IMG/VR virus record: IMGVR_UViG_3300046504_000032
Location: 1 to 64,000 of that record
Reading direction: 5' to 3' (one strand)
Length of the DNA stretch: 64,000 bases
From: a virus
Part shown: positions 1 to 8,092 of the stretch, in pieces
How the letters are laid out: each line of letters begins with the position of its first letter
Position numbering within the stretch: the stretch's first letter is position 1
The notes under the pieces: model-generated
What the model was told of the DNA's origin: nothing
Seen by the model: the letters and a program-made list of their open reading frames with translations, nothing else
Database searches by the model: none
Position numbers and translations under genes: made by a program

Positions 1-637
1 GACAAAGTTTAGCTGCACTGTCTGTATGTTCATATTGAGACATGATGATTGCAGTATTCCCAAGCCCTGTTCCTATCGCCATTCCTGATGCCTCAGATAG
101 AGCGATATCATCTATATTGCTCCAGAGGGAATCAGAACAGTCTGCCGGAGCTGATTCATAATAAGTGTTACCGGAGATAGCGAAAATATATCCTCCTGAA
201 GGACCTATCTCTTTAAGCGCATAAGTACCGATTGCAGTAAATGAGCGACAGGCTCTTACTTTAAGTGATGTGCTTTTATCCGATTCTGCAGGTGTACTTG
301 TATCAAATGCCAAGGACCATGCAAACGTGTCTCCATTGAATAGAGCTTCAGAAGAACTCCAGTATTCAGCTGCATCGAAATTTCCAAGAGAATTCAGGTG
401 CAATATCTGGTACATTGCATATAATTCGTCTTTAGAAGGTAAAAACCAGGGAGATGATGAAAGAATTGTTCTTATTGATACGGGAGAGAGTAGGTGTAAA
501 GGAGATACCTTGGCTACTTCCTTGGCGCATTCGTCAAGAGTTGGACCAATGAGACTATCAAAAGGGAGATCAACCCCGGGAGGAGTGACCTCATCCAAAT
601 TGATTTTAACCTTTTCTATGATACCCTCTCTGTTCAT
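1..637 (-). CDS. Tandem DUF1566-like adhesin, partial (3' end outside window)
   Basis: Read directly from the minus strand: an ATG at 637 opens a frame that stays open to the left edge, so about 212 N-terminal residues are visible. It contains the signature WFLPSKDELYAMYQ, then EYWSSSE and VRACRSF, which is the C-terminal half of the DUF1566 / Fibrobacter major paralogous domain family. This is followed by GPSGGYIFAISG and AIGTGLGNTAII, the N-terminal half of a second copy that runs off the window. There are therefore at least two tandem units. Such domains occur in surface-binding and phage receptor-binding proteins. The start lies 3 nt downstream of the stop of the previous gene, so it belongs to the capsid operon. 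Role as an adhesin is inference. Confidence 0.75.
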   Translation of the reverse strand, partial: MNREGIIEKVKINLDEVTPPGVDLPFDSLIGPTLDECAKEVAKVSPLHLLSPVSIRTILSSSPWFLPSKDELYAMYQILHLNSLGNFDAAEYWSSSEALFNGDTFAWSLAFDTSTPAESDKSTSLKVRACRSFTAIGTYALKEIGPSGGYIFAISGNTYYESAPADCSDSLWSNIDDIALSEASGMAIGTGLGNTAIIMSQYEHTDSAAKLC

Positions 638-640
638 ATC

Positions 641-1090
641 CTATTCTGTTGGAAGATCGGGAAATTTTACGTTGTTCTCTCCGGCTATTCTCAAAACGTC
701 TGTTCTGTTCTTGATCATGCCGGATGTAATTCCTTTTGTGATTGTCCCTGCTTCAGAGGCATCCAATAACCATCCTCTTGCTGCGGTGACTGTTTTGATA
801 TCTGTTACAGACCTTTCCGGTAAAACAATGTTATCTTTTTCCGGGAGATCATCAATTAAAACTTCTTCGTGTATGCACTTATAAGAAGCCCTGTCTGCAC
901 CGATCCTCTCAATATCAGCATCCATTTGTTTAATTAAATCTGCATTTGATGTTGAGAAAATACCATTACGTCTGATTGGTTCAATAGAACCTCCACGAAA
1001 TTCCACGAGTACTCTTTGACCGTTCACAAGAACGTAGGTGTCAAGTTGAATGAACCTTGTGGATTGATAGGTTTTCTGTTTCTTTTCCAT
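641..1090 (-). CDS. Hypothetical protein next to capsid gene (149 aa)
   Basis: Not recognised with certainty. It is a soluble 149-residue protein with no membrane segment. The N-terminal half (FIQLDTYVLVNGQRVLVEFRGG) looks like a beta-rich domain and the C-terminal half is helical. It lies directly downstream of the major capsid gene and directly upstream of the adhesin in the same minus-strand operon. In many phages this position holds a head-decoration, head-completion or connector protein, so a virion role is plausible, but nothing in the sequence proves it. Confidence 0.7.
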   Translation of the reverse strand: MEKKQKTYQSTRFIQLDTYVLVNGQRVLVEFRGGSIEPIRRNGIFSTSNADLIKQMDADIERIGADRASYKCIHEEVLIDDLPEKDNIVLPERSVTDIKTVTAARGWLLDASEAGTITKGITSGMIKNRTDVLRIAGENNVKFPDLPTE

Positions 1091-1120
1091 TTGGAGTTTT
1101 TTAAGGTTTATAATAAAGAT

Positions 1121-1147
1121 AAGGAAGGAGAATAAATCCCCTTCCTT
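1121..1147 (-). terminator. Hairpin after capsid gene
   Basis: AAGGAAGG (1121-1128) pairs with CCTTCCTT (1140-1147) in the gap after the capsid stop codon. The minus-strand transcript continues into ATCTTTATTATAA, so this is a weak terminator or a partial one that lowers expression of the genes beyond the capsid gene. Confidence 0.4.
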
Positions 1148-1158
1148 CCTTGTATTTA

Positions 1159-2538
1159 CTATGCTGCCGGTCCGATTATTGCATGAACAGCCGGGTACCT
1201 AAGTACTGCACCTGATGTTTCTTCGATAACAGTTGCGACTACGTTTCTCTGTCCTGATCCTTTAAGGTCAAGCTGACGTACAGCCATCGGTTTCCATGTA
1301 TGTTTCTCAACATAGTTAAGATCAAGAACGATAGCTTTCTCTCCCCAACCGGCTAAATCAAGCAGGTTGTGATGTTTGCAAAGTAACTGACCAAAGTTTG
1401 TTTCGACCAGGTTGAATGTTACTCCGTAAACTCTTTCTGTTTTCTTAGCATCAATCTGACGCTGAACAGTATCAGCACCCATCATGTTAGCTGCGAAACT
1501 ATCTCCCATGAACATAACCCTGCGGTCTGACCCCGAGTTACCTCTGAAGATTGATTTGGTCCAGTTAATAACTGTTGGGTTATCAATGGTCCTGTCTGCA
1601 CCACCGGTACCATACTCAAGTCCTGTGGTTATGTACCTGGTAAGTCCACCAGTCATGAATCTTTCTTTCAGGTTTGTTACATCATAAAACTTAGAACGTA
1701 CTCCAAACAAGTAGGAATATTCCATTCTTGCCCTCATGTCATATATGTTCTGAGCTTCATAATCACTGAAAGAATACTCGACTTCTTTTTCGTGTAGTTT
1801 CTGGAATGTACCTTCTTCTGCCTGAGCCATGAAAATCTGCAGGTAGTTATAGTCTTTTACAGGTACAATTCCGTAAGGTGCAGTCTGAGCGTCAAGTTCA
1901 TTCTTACAAGTACCCATGCGCACTAATTTCGTATCAATAGGGATTGTTGGCAATACCATCTTGCCTACTTTCGAATTAAGTCCTTCCGGTCCATTGATGG
2001 GTTGAACCTTAATAGTGCCTCCCGATACGTTACGTGATACAACGAAACAGACGAGATCAAGTCCGTCACTATATCCTGCATCAACGGCTCCACTATTAAC
2101 CCCGTACATCATGACTGTATCATCGTCTGTCCAAGCTGAAATATTATGAACTGCCAGATCTACACTCTCAACACCATCTGTGTCTCTTGTGAATGCGATA
2201 TGAACAGTATCAATAAGATCCCTTGAACTAACTGCGTAGAATTCTGTTTTAAATGATGCTACCGATACCTGGTTCTCTATACTGCGGAGAATAGTATCAA
2301 GAGGGGTAGCTGCAGGGCGCATCTCAGTAATTTTCTTACTCACATAGTCCCTGTCAATAGTGGAATTAGCTTTTACCTGTGCAACAGAAACAGGTTCGTC
2401 AGCCACAATAGCTCCGGTAGCTACAGAATATATAACTCCCATACCTACAGCCATAGCTGAATTGAATACAAATATCAAGGCTATGAACATTGCCACGCCC
2501 AGTATTTTATGTCCGTAATAAAAAATATTGTTTTTCAT
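1159..2538 (-). CDS. Major capsid protein (HK97 fold, DUF5309-like)
   Basis: 459 residues. The segment around residues 60-110 (VSKKITEMRPAATPLDTIL, then SFKTEFYAVSSRDLIDT) is the characteristic opening of the DUF5309 group of HK97-fold major capsid proteins, and the C-terminal half carries the expected MFMGDSFAANM and LLCKHHNLLDLAG stretches. It sits downstream of a scaffold-like gene, as usual for capsid modules. The odd part is the N terminus: residues about 10-46 are strongly hydrophobic (KILGVAMFIALIFVFNSAMA and onward) and resemble a signal peptide or one to two membrane helices. Capsid proteins normally lack this. The next internal methionine lies at about residue 17, still inside this stretch, so choosing another start would not simply remove it. 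Confidence 0.85.
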   Translation of the reverse strand: MKNNIFYYGHKILGVAMFIALIFVFNSAMAVGMGVIYSVATGAIVADEPVSVAQVKANSTIDRDYVSKKITEMRPAATPLDTILRSIENQVSVASFKTEFYAVSSRDLIDTVHIAFTRDTDGVESVDLAVHNISAWTDDDTVMMYGVNSGAVDAGYSDGLDLVCFVVSRNVSGGTIKVQPINGPEGLNSKVGKMVLPTIPIDTKLVRMGTCKNELDAQTAPYGIVPVKDYNYLQIFMAQAEEGTFQKLHEKEVEYSFSDYEAQNIYDMRARMEYSYLFGVRSKFYDVTNLKERFMTGGLTRYITTGLEYGTGGADRTIDNPTVINWTKSIFRGNSGSDRRVMFMGDSFAANMMGADTVQRQIDAKKTERVYGVTFNLVETNFGQLLCKHHNLLDLAGWGEKAIVLDLNYVEKHTWKPMAVRQLDLKGSGQRNVVATVIEETSGAVLRYPAVHAIIGPAA

Positions 2539-2562
2539 TTTTATAATTTTTGGTTTTACATA

Positions 2563-3639
2563 TTAAAAGTTTGATCGTTTTTTCGTACCTGCAAAGATAC
2601 GGTCTATAATTTCAACCTGCTCGGGTTTTTTCTCTGTTTCCTCTACGGTATCGCCTGACTTCTTGACTGTTGGTAATCCATCGCTAACGGGGTTCTCTTT
2701 CTCTTTAACAGCTTTGATCTTCTCATTTTTCCCTTTTATCTCCCCTTCTTCCAATCCATCCTTCTTAGCCTCCATGACTGCTTCGTCATGTTTAATTGCC
2801 TTAACAATCTTTGCGAGTGTCTCTTTGGTGATCTTTCCACGAAAGATGTCCTTGAGCATATCATCAAATTCTCCTAAGATTTTCTCTGCTTCCTCGGGTT
2901 TGAGATTATTCTCTGTAGCAAAATCCTGTACAGACTTTGCTGAAAATTCTAAATTCTCCTGGAACTCCTTATTGAACTTGTTAGATTTCTCAATCGCTTC
3001 AAGTCTTTTCTGCTTATTTTCTTCATAAGCCTTGTGATCAGGATCTCCTTCCTCCGGAACTAAGTCCTCTATTGCAACGTGCCTTGCCAATGCACTACGA
3101 AATGTAGCACCTCCAATCATAGCAGAAACTACATCTGCAATCTGTGGCTCGGCTTCAAACAACGCTACCAATTTTTGATTGGCTACTACTCCCCTGTCTC
3201 TGTAACCGATCAGATTATTAACAAGTTCCTCATGTCCGTTATCATAATCTTCATCAGTCTCAAATTTCCTTTCGGGGTATTCTTTTGCAAGTCTGTCAGC
3301 GTATTTATGCTTCTTAACTTCTTCTTTTATAGGCTTTTCCTCTTTGACTTCTCCTTCGATATGATCCTTGTTGATTGTTGATTTTTCATTGACCTCCTGA
3401 ACTGTAACAGTCTTACCGTCAATTACTTCACCTACCTTCTCCGCTACTTTAGTTCCCTCTTTGGATGCTACCTCTCCTGCCTCTGAACCTTCCCCGGATG
3501 CTTCCGCACTCTTACCGGCTGTTGCTCCTGCGTCTGAACTTGTTGCTGCTGCTGCGGTCCCTGCTCCTGCATTAGAACCTGCTGCTGCGGCACCTGAACT
3601 TGCGCCTGCGCCTGCGCTTGAACCACCACCATCTGCCAT
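2563..3639 (-). CDS. Putative capsid scaffolding protein
   Basis: 358 residues. Residues 1-55 are a low-complexity Ala/Gly/Ser tract; the rest is highly charged and helical, with Glu/Lys-rich coiled-coil-like stretches (for example EENKQKRLEAIEKSNKFNKE). It lies 24 bp upstream of the major capsid gene in the same operon. Composition and position are those of a phage scaffold. There is no protease motif, so this is a scaffold without a visible maturation protease. It is the first gene of the minus-strand capsid operon. Confidence 0.65.
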   Translation of the reverse strand: MADGGGSSAGAGASSGAAAAGSNAGAGTAAAATSSDAGATAGKSAEASGEGSEAGEVASKEGTKVAEKVGEVIDGKTVTVQEVNEKSTINKDHIEGEVKEEKPIKEEVKKHKYADRLAKEYPERKFETDEDYDNGHEELVNNLIGYRDRGVVANQKLVALFEAEPQIADVVSAMIGGATFRSALARHVAIEDLVPEEGDPDHKAYEENKQKRLEAIEKSNKFNKEFQENLEFSAKSVQDFATENNLKPEEAEKILGEFDDMLKDIFRGKITKETLAKIVKAIKHDEAVMEAKKDGLEEGEIKGKNEKIKAVKEKENPVSDGLPTVKKSGDTVEETEKKPEQVEIIDRIFAGTKKRSNF

Positions 3640-3677
3640 ATTAAATATGATTTTTAGGTTAAATATTTTAATCAGTT

Positions 3678-3685
3678 CAAATCTA
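3678..3685 (-). promoter_or_regulatory. -7 promoter box of capsid operon
   Basis: On the minus strand this reads TAGATTTG, matching the Bacteroidota TAnnTTTG box, 38 nt before the scaffold start codon. No good TTTG box lies 19-21 nt further upstream. It lies exactly 25 nt from the shared 31-bp element at 3711-3741. Confidence 0.5.
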
Positions 3686-3710
3686 ATCTTAATAGTTTAT
3701 AAAATAATTG

Positions 3711-3741
3711 TTATTTTGACTGTAATTTAGGTCAGTTTAAC
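3711..3741 (+). promoter_or_regulatory. Shared 31-bp divergent-promoter element, copy 1
   Basis: Begins TTATTTTGAC and ends GTCAGTTTAAC. It matches the segment 30932-30962 at 27 of 31 positions without gaps and in the same orientation. It contains half-sites TTGAC and GTCAG separated by 10 nt, so it could be an operator or activator site for a dimeric regulator. It lies between the divergent promoters of the capsid and terminase operons. Confidence 0.6.
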
Positions 3742-3742
3742 T

Positions 3743-3750
3743 TATATTTG
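3743..3750 (+). promoter_or_regulatory. -7 promoter box of terminase operon
   Basis: TATATTTG matches TAnnTTTG and lies 23 nt before the start codon at 3774. A TTTG is present at 3715-3718, but the spacing of 24 nt is longer than the usual 19-21. Confidence 0.55.
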
Positions 3751-3773
3751 CTCAAACCAAACCGTCCCTAACA

Positions 3774-4001
3774 ATGGCAGAGATTTTTAATTCTACCACC
3801 AGGCAACGTCACGATGCAATATTCACGATCTATTGTCAATACATAACAGAGCTTGGAAAACAAGCTACTAAAGTGTCGAAAGAATCAATGTATGAAGAAG
3901 TTGCACAAAGAACTGGTTACTCCCGGGCCCGGGTAGCAAGGATTATAGCAATGAAATTCCGAGAAACAAAATCAACTGAGAATGACAAAGGACATAAATA
4001 A
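3774..4001 (+). CDS. Small HTH protein, possible small terminase subunit
   Basis: 75 residues, basic. Residues 30-60 (SKESMYEEVAQRTGYSRARVARII) form a clear helix-turn-helix. It overlaps the start of the large terminase by 20 nt. In that position a small DNA-binding protein is usually the small terminase subunit, which recognises the packaging site, but at 75 residues it is shorter than most and could instead be a transcription regulator of the operon. It is the first gene after the shared 31-bp element. Confidence 0.65.
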   Translation: MAEIFNSTTRQRHDAIFTIYCQYITELGKQATKVSKESMYEEVAQRTGYSRARVARIIAMKFRETKSTENDKGHK

Positions 4002-5973
4002 GATCATTCTCGATAACGAAACCCGTAGAGCTAAGATGAACGCCCCGTATAATCCCGGAACAGGGGAGGGGTCTCATCTGGAAAGGATCAAGGTAGATTT
4101 TTTCCATGCAAAAGTGCATTATGTCATCTACTTTCCTAATCAGATGTTTAAGGAAATGCCTGGACTGCGTAAGCTCAAATTTGAGGGCTCCGTTGAAAAG
4201 GCTGTCAAATCAGAGGATATACTTATCACACAAGCATTTATTAATGATCTGAACAGAGAACGGTTTAAGTATGATTTTGAGTTTTGGGCTTATATATGCG
4301 CTAAAATACAGGACAAAGAGAGTAAGAAGGAAATTCCTTTTGTGCTTAACCGGGCACAACGTAGATTGCTCTATCATCTTGAACAGATGAGATTAGCAAA
4401 GAGGCCTATTCGTGTTATATTACTAAAGGCCCGTCAATGGGGAGGATCCACGCTAACTCAAGTCTATATGGCATGGATGCAATTGATCGTTAAGACTAAC
4501 TGGCATTCCGCTATTATAGCCGATGTCGATGATCAGTCCCGGAATATCCGGGGTATGTATAAGAGGCTTGGCAGGTTATATCCTAAACAATTCGGGTCCA
4601 TTACTTTCATCCCTTATGAAGGATCGAGCAAAACAAAGGTTATCCGGGAGAGGAATTGTATTGTTGGAGTAGGTTCAGCTCAGGAGCCGGACAGCCTGAG
4701 ATCATACGACTTCTCTATGTTACATCTTTCTGAGGTTGGGATTTGGAAGTCCACGCCTCAGAGATCAGCAGAGGACCTTGTACAGAGTATAAGATCGACA
4801 GTCCCTACCATTCCGGATTCTTTAATAGTCATGGAATCGACAGCAAAAGGTGTGGGTAACTTCTTTCACCGAGAATGGCAGGCAGCAAAGAAAGGTACAA
4901 GTTCATACGATCCTGTGTTCGTACCCTGGTTCGAGATAGAGCGATACCAGAATCCTATTACTGATTATGATGAGTTCATTGCATGGATGAATGCAGAGAT
5001 ATCCGGATATGCAAAATTCCTATGGTCCATTGGAGCTACGTTAGAGGGCATCAAATGGTATTTCGATACGAAAAACGGTGAGAACTATGACGACTGGAGG
5101 ATGAAAAGCGAATATCCGTCAAATGATACTGAAGCATTCCAATCGACAGGACGTACTGTATTCAGACCGGAATATATTGCCAATCTGAGAAAGACATGTC
5201 GCAAACCAGAATTCATTGGAGAATTGGTAGGTGATGCACAGACCGGACCTGATAGTCTGAAGAATATAGAGTTTAAAGACAATCCGAAAGGCAATCTATG
5301 GATATGGTCAATGCCTGATACCAAAGAACAGATCGCCTACAGGTATGCACTCTTTGGTGATATCGGAGGACGGACAGCAGGAGCCGACTATTCTGTTCTC
5401 CGGGTAATTGACCGGTACTGGATGATGACAGGAGGAAAGCCAGAGACAGTCGCTACATGGTGGGGACATCTCGATCAGGATATTTTTGCATGGGTAGCAG
5501 CTCAACTTGGAATGTTCTATGGGTGTGGGTTACTTGCAATAGAAACAAACTCTCTGCGTACCAGGAAAGCAACCGAAGGGGATCACTTCATAACCATACT
5601 GGATGAGATAGCGCCTCATTACTCCAATCTGTTTGCAAGGACTGACCCGGAGAAGATAAAGATGAAGGTACCTATCAAATGGGGATTCCATACCAACTCA
5701 GGCACAAAGTCACTTATCATTAACACGCTTAATGCAGCTGCCAGGGATAGTACTTATGTAGAGACAGATGAGAGAGCCTGTGATGAAATGGAGACATTGG
5801 AGTATAAGGTAGATGGTTCTATTGGAGCTGTGGATGGGAGTAATGATGACCTGGCAATAACAACAGCAGGGGATGTGTGGCTCGCATTAAAGTACATGAG
5901 TTTGCCAGTTATCATTAAACCATATATAACAGACAGAGATATGACGGTACAGAGTGAAGCAAGTTTTAACTAA
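3982..5973 (+). CDS. terL: Terminase large subunit (packaging ATPase-nuclease)
   Basis: 663 residues, normal for the family. Residues about 149-157 (KARQWGGST) are the atypical Walker A motif of phage terminases. Residues about 244-252 (SMLHLSEVG) are Walker B followed by the catalytic Glu. MESTAKGVGNFF follows as the coupling motif. The RNase H-like nuclease starts near residue 457 with GDIGGRTAGADYS, has Glu in AIETNS near 520 and an acidic pair in GSNDDLAI near 620. It drives ATP-dependent packaging and cuts the genome. The start overlaps the upstream HTH gene by 20 nt, suggesting translational coupling. Confidence 0.93.
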   Translation: MTKDINKIILDNETRRAKMNAPYNPGTGEGSHLERIKVDFFHAKVHYVIYFPNQMFKEMPGLRKLKFEGSVEKAVKSEDILITQAFINDLNRERFKYDFEFWAYICAKIQDKESKKEIPFVLNRAQRRLLYHLEQMRLAKRPIRVILLKARQWGGSTLTQVYMAWMQLIVKTNWHSAIIADVDDQSRNIRGMYKRLGRLYPKQFGSITFIPYEGSSKTKVIRERNCIVGVGSAQEPDSLRSYDFSMLHLSEVGIWKSTPQRSAEDLVQSIRSTVPTIPDSLIVMESTAKGVGNFFHREWQAAKKGTSSYDPVFVPWFEIERYQNPITDYDEFIAWMNAEISGYAKFLWSIGATLEGIKWYFDTKNGENYDDWRMKSEYPSNDTEAFQSTGRTVFRPEYIANLRKTCRKPEFIGELVGDAQTGPDSLKNIEFKDNPKGNLWIWSMPDTKEQIAYRYALFGDIGGRTAGADYSVLRVIDRYWMMTGGKPETVATWWGHLDQDIFAWVAAQLGMFYGCGLLAIETNSLRTRKATEGDHFITILDEIAPHYSNLFARTDPEKIKMKVPIKWGFHTNSGTKSLIINTLNAAARDSTYVETDERACDEMETLEYKVDGSIGAVDGSNDDLAITTAGDVWLALKYMSLPVIIKPYITDRDMTVQSEASFN

Positions 5974-5983
5974 ATATAATATC

Positions 5984-6361
5984 ATGGCAAACATTTTCAA
6001 GGATCTATTAACCCGAATCAAGATCGACTGGATCGAATGGAGAACTTATCAGCAATCAGTCTGGAACGTCAAGAGAGACAAACGGGCAATTAAGAGAGCT
6101 ATCTACCGGGCATATCTAAAGAATCAGTCTGACGGAAGGACCTACTATATCCTCAGAAACCTTGGAGGAGGATTCGATGAAGTTAACTCTGAACAGTTAA
6201 AGAAACTCAAAAGCAAGGATGTGAAGTATTTCCCGAGATACCAGGACTATAACACTATGCTCAAAGAATGTTTTGCTATCATTACCAGTAACAGTATCAT
6301 TCGTAATTCCTATATAGAAACCATTAAAACTATTAACCAAAATGACACAGAAAATAAATAA
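5984..6361 (+). CDS. Hypothetical basic protein downstream of terminase
   Basis: About 125 residues from the preferred start at 5984 (MANIFKDLL); an in-frame ATG at 5954 inside the terminase gene would add ten residues. Lys/Arg-rich helical N-terminal half (VKRDKRAIKRAIYRAYLKN) and a short C-terminal domain with FPRYQDYNTMLKECF. Not recognised. It is co-directional with the terminase and may be a packaging or head accessory. Confidence 0.65.
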   Translation: MANIFKDLLTRIKIDWIEWRTYQQSVWNVKRDKRAIKRAIYRAYLKNQSDGRTYYILRNLGGGFDEVNSEQLKKLKSKDVKYFPRYQDYNTMLKECFAIITSNSIIRNSYIETIKTINQNDTENK

Positions 6362-6369
6362 ATATTTTG

Positions 6370-6377
6370 TATCTTTG
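6370..6377 (+). promoter_or_regulatory. -7 promoter box before structured RNA
   Basis: TATCTTTG matches TAnnTTTG and abuts the structured element at 6378-6446. No TTTG box is seen at the right distance upstream, so strength is uncertain. Confidence 0.45.
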
Positions 6378-6446
6378 GAATCGGATAGTCAGGAATAAGC
6401 TCCCTGATGATAAGGGGAAGCCAGAACTCCCCTTCCGATTCTTTTT
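6378..6446 (+). ncRNA. Candidate small structured RNA (three-way junction)
   Basis: Hand pairing gives an outer stem GAATCGG (6378-6384) with CCGATTC (6435-6441). It encloses hairpin TCAGG/CCTGA (6389-6407) and hairpin AAGGGGA/TCCCCTT (6412-6434), and is followed at once by five T (6442-6446). With the TATCTTTG box directly before it, this looks like a short independent transcript ending in a rho-independent terminator, or a terminator of the terminase transcript with an extra arm. It lies just before the homing endonuclease gene and may have arrived with it. Confidence 0.45.
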
Positions 6447-6472
6447 CGCTCTGGTAATTTAATAAACTGGTT

Positions 6473-6940
6473 ATGAAACTAATATCTTTAACGCAAGAGA
6501 AATTTGCCCAAGTCGATGACTGGAACTATGACTGGTTAAACCAATGGAATTGGTATGCGGTCTTTAATGGATATACGTTTTATGCTGCCAGACATCCCAA
6601 AGGTGAAAATAGAAGAATATTACTGATGCACCGAGAAATTATGAACACTCCTGATGATATGGAAGTGGACCATCAAGACCACAATGGATTAAATTGTCAG
6701 GAATATAACATGAGAAACGCTACTCATGGTCAGAATGGCGCAAATAGAACTCCATATGGTAGTTCTAAATATCTTGGAGTAAATTGCGACAAAGAATATG
6801 GATATATTAGAGCAAGTATAAAAGTTAATGGGAAACAAAAAAACCTCGGTACTTTTAAGACAGAAGAAGCAGCTGCTAAAAAATATGATGAGGCAGCCAA
6901 GCTATATCATGGCGAATTTGCAAACTTAAACTTCAAGTGA
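6473..6940 (+). CDS. HNH homing endonuclease with AP2 DNA-binding domain
   Basis: 155 residues. Residues about 53-85 (MHREIM, VDHQDHNGLNCQEYNMRNAT) are the HNH_3 nuclease core with the His-Asn-His set. Residues about 100-155 (SKYLGVNC to LYHGEFANLNF) are an AP2 domain that binds DNA, a typical pairing in free-standing phage homing endonucleases. No intron boundary is evident, so it is probably a free-standing selfish gene placed between the terminase block and the small nuclease block. A structured RNA with its own promoter box precedes it. Confidence 0.9.
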   Translation: MKLISLTQEKFAQVDDWNYDWLNQWNWYAVFNGYTFYAARHPKGENRRILLMHREIMNTPDDMEVDHQDHNGLNCQEYNMRNATHGQNGANRTPYGSSKYLGVNCDKEYGYIRASIKVNGKQKNLGTFKTEEAAAKKYDEAAKLYHGEFANLNFK

Positions 6941-7380
6941 TGGATTTCTACGTTATCAGAAGCAAAAAAAAATTAGACGAACTATTTGAGACATTAAAAC
7001 AGCGTTCACTCCCAATGAAGATAGCTGTACAAGATGTATATCCGCTAAGATCATTGGAGGCGAATAAGTATTATTGGGGAATAATCCTATACTATATTAG
7101 CGAAGCCACAGGACATACACCGGAAGAATGTCATGAAGGTTATCGTAAGAAGTTTAACTATACTCAGGAATTTGTTTATAATAGACGGACCAGGCAATAT
7201 CAGTTTAAGATTGGTGCAGGAACTACAGTGGTTGATGAGCATAAGTTCTACCAGTTTATTTTTGCGGTGCGTGCTGATGCTGAATTAGAACTCCACATCT
7301 GTATTCCTCTGCCTAACGAGACCTTCGTTAATGAACTAAATTTTGATTTTGAACGCAAACATCAAACTAAAAGAATATGA
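6940..7380 (+). CDS. NinB-like phage recombination protein
   Basis: Start taken at the ATG at 6940, which overlaps the previous stop as TGATG; a GTG at 6937 would add one residue. About 146 residues. The segment PLRSLEANKYYWGIILYYIS, then GHTPEECHEGYRKKF and a late IPLPNE, follows the pattern of NinB/Orf-type recombination proteins (SxExNxYYWG, helical middle, PxP near the end). Those bind single-stranded DNA and help load recombinases. Identification is by pattern only. It overlaps the next gene by 4 nt. Confidence 0.6.
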   Translation: MDFYVIRSKKKLDELFETLKQRSLPMKIAVQDVYPLRSLEANKYYWGIILYYISEATGHTPEECHEGYRKKFNYTQEFVYNRRTRQYQFKIGAGTTVVDEHKFYQFIFAVRADAELELHICIPLPNETFVNELNFDFERKHQTKRI

Positions 7381-7697
7381 AATGGCTTCTATTTCTAAGA
7401 TTATGGTTAAAATATCCTTGTCTGCGAAAAGGCAGGACAGAAATCCATGAATGGTTTGGGCTGACCTATTCCAGTTATCTTGTACTACCAAGGTCTGTAC
7501 TGCAGAATACTCCTGTTAAATGGCAGCGCAAATTTGTAGCACTACTTGAGGAACTTGAGGACATGGCAAGTAATCTCAATGATCTCCCGGGAACATATAC
7601 CGTTCAATGTCGGGACGAGAAAGGCCGATTTACCCATGACCCTTATTGTGATTATGACAGGGGCCGGAGAGAAGTTCAATTAAAATTAAAAATATGA
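7377..7697 (+). CDS. Hypothetical protein (106 aa)
   Basis: Not recognised. Basic N terminus (MKWLLFLRLWLKYPCLRKG, hydrophobic but short) followed by a helical region (WQRKFVALLEELEDMASNL) and a C-terminal YTVQCRDEKGRF stretch. Its start overlaps the NinB-like gene and its end overlaps the VRR-NUC gene, each as an ATGA-type junction, so it is translated with its neighbours in a nuclease and recombination cluster. Confidence 0.65.
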   Translation: MKWLLFLRLWLKYPCLRKGRTEIHEWFGLTYSSYLVLPRSVLQNTPVKWQRKFVALLEELEDMASNLNDLPGTYTVQCRDEKGRFTHDPYCDYDRGRREVQLKLKI

Positions 7698-8092
7698 GTT
7701 ACGAAAATCCTGAGTACCGAGTATATGCTGCAGTTGCAACATATCTCAAATACCAGTACCCTAATGTGTTGTATCATTTTGATCCAACAGGACTGCATCT
7801 GACCAAGACTCAGGCCGGAATGTTAAAAGCTATCCAGGGGGGTAAGGGTTATCCTGATCTATTCATAATAGAACCGAGCAAGAACGGTAAATGGAAGGGC
7901 CTGTTTATTGAGATCAAACATGCAGGGACTAAATTGCTTACAAAAGATTGTAATAATTGGAAGGATAACCATATTACTACTCAAGCTATGTATCTCGATT
8001 CTCTCAGAAAGAGAGGGTTTTTCGCTGACTTCTGTTGTGGATTTGATAAGTGTAAGAAAGTTATTGACTTATACCTGAAAGGTAGTATATGA
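7694..8092 (+). CDS. VRR-NUC domain nuclease
   Basis: 132 residues. GGKGYPDLFIIEPS (near 49-62) and GLFIEIKHAG (near 68-77) give the G-x-PD-(x)n-E-x-K active site of the VRR-NUC branch of PD-(D/E)xK nucleases. These are often structure-specific endonucleases that act on branched DNA. The size is normal for the stand-alone phage form. It probably resolves recombination or replication junctions before packaging. ATGA overlaps at both ends. Confidence 0.82.
   Translation: MSYENPEYRVYAAVATYLKYQYPNVLYHFDPTGLHLTKTQAGMLKAIQGGKGYPDLFIIEPSKNGKWKGLFIEIKHAGTKLLTKDCNNWKDNHITTQAMYLDSLRKRGFFADFCCGFDKCKKVIDLYLKGSI

Noticed and set aside
270-884. 204-residue plus-strand ORF at the left end
   Set aside because: Lies opposite two minus-strand genes, one of which has clear DUF1566 signatures.
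6378-6446. Hammerhead ribozyme
   Set aside because: The element contains CTGATGA (6404-6410) and GTC (6388-6390) in the right order, but the required GAAA after stem II is absent, so the catalytic core is incomplete.
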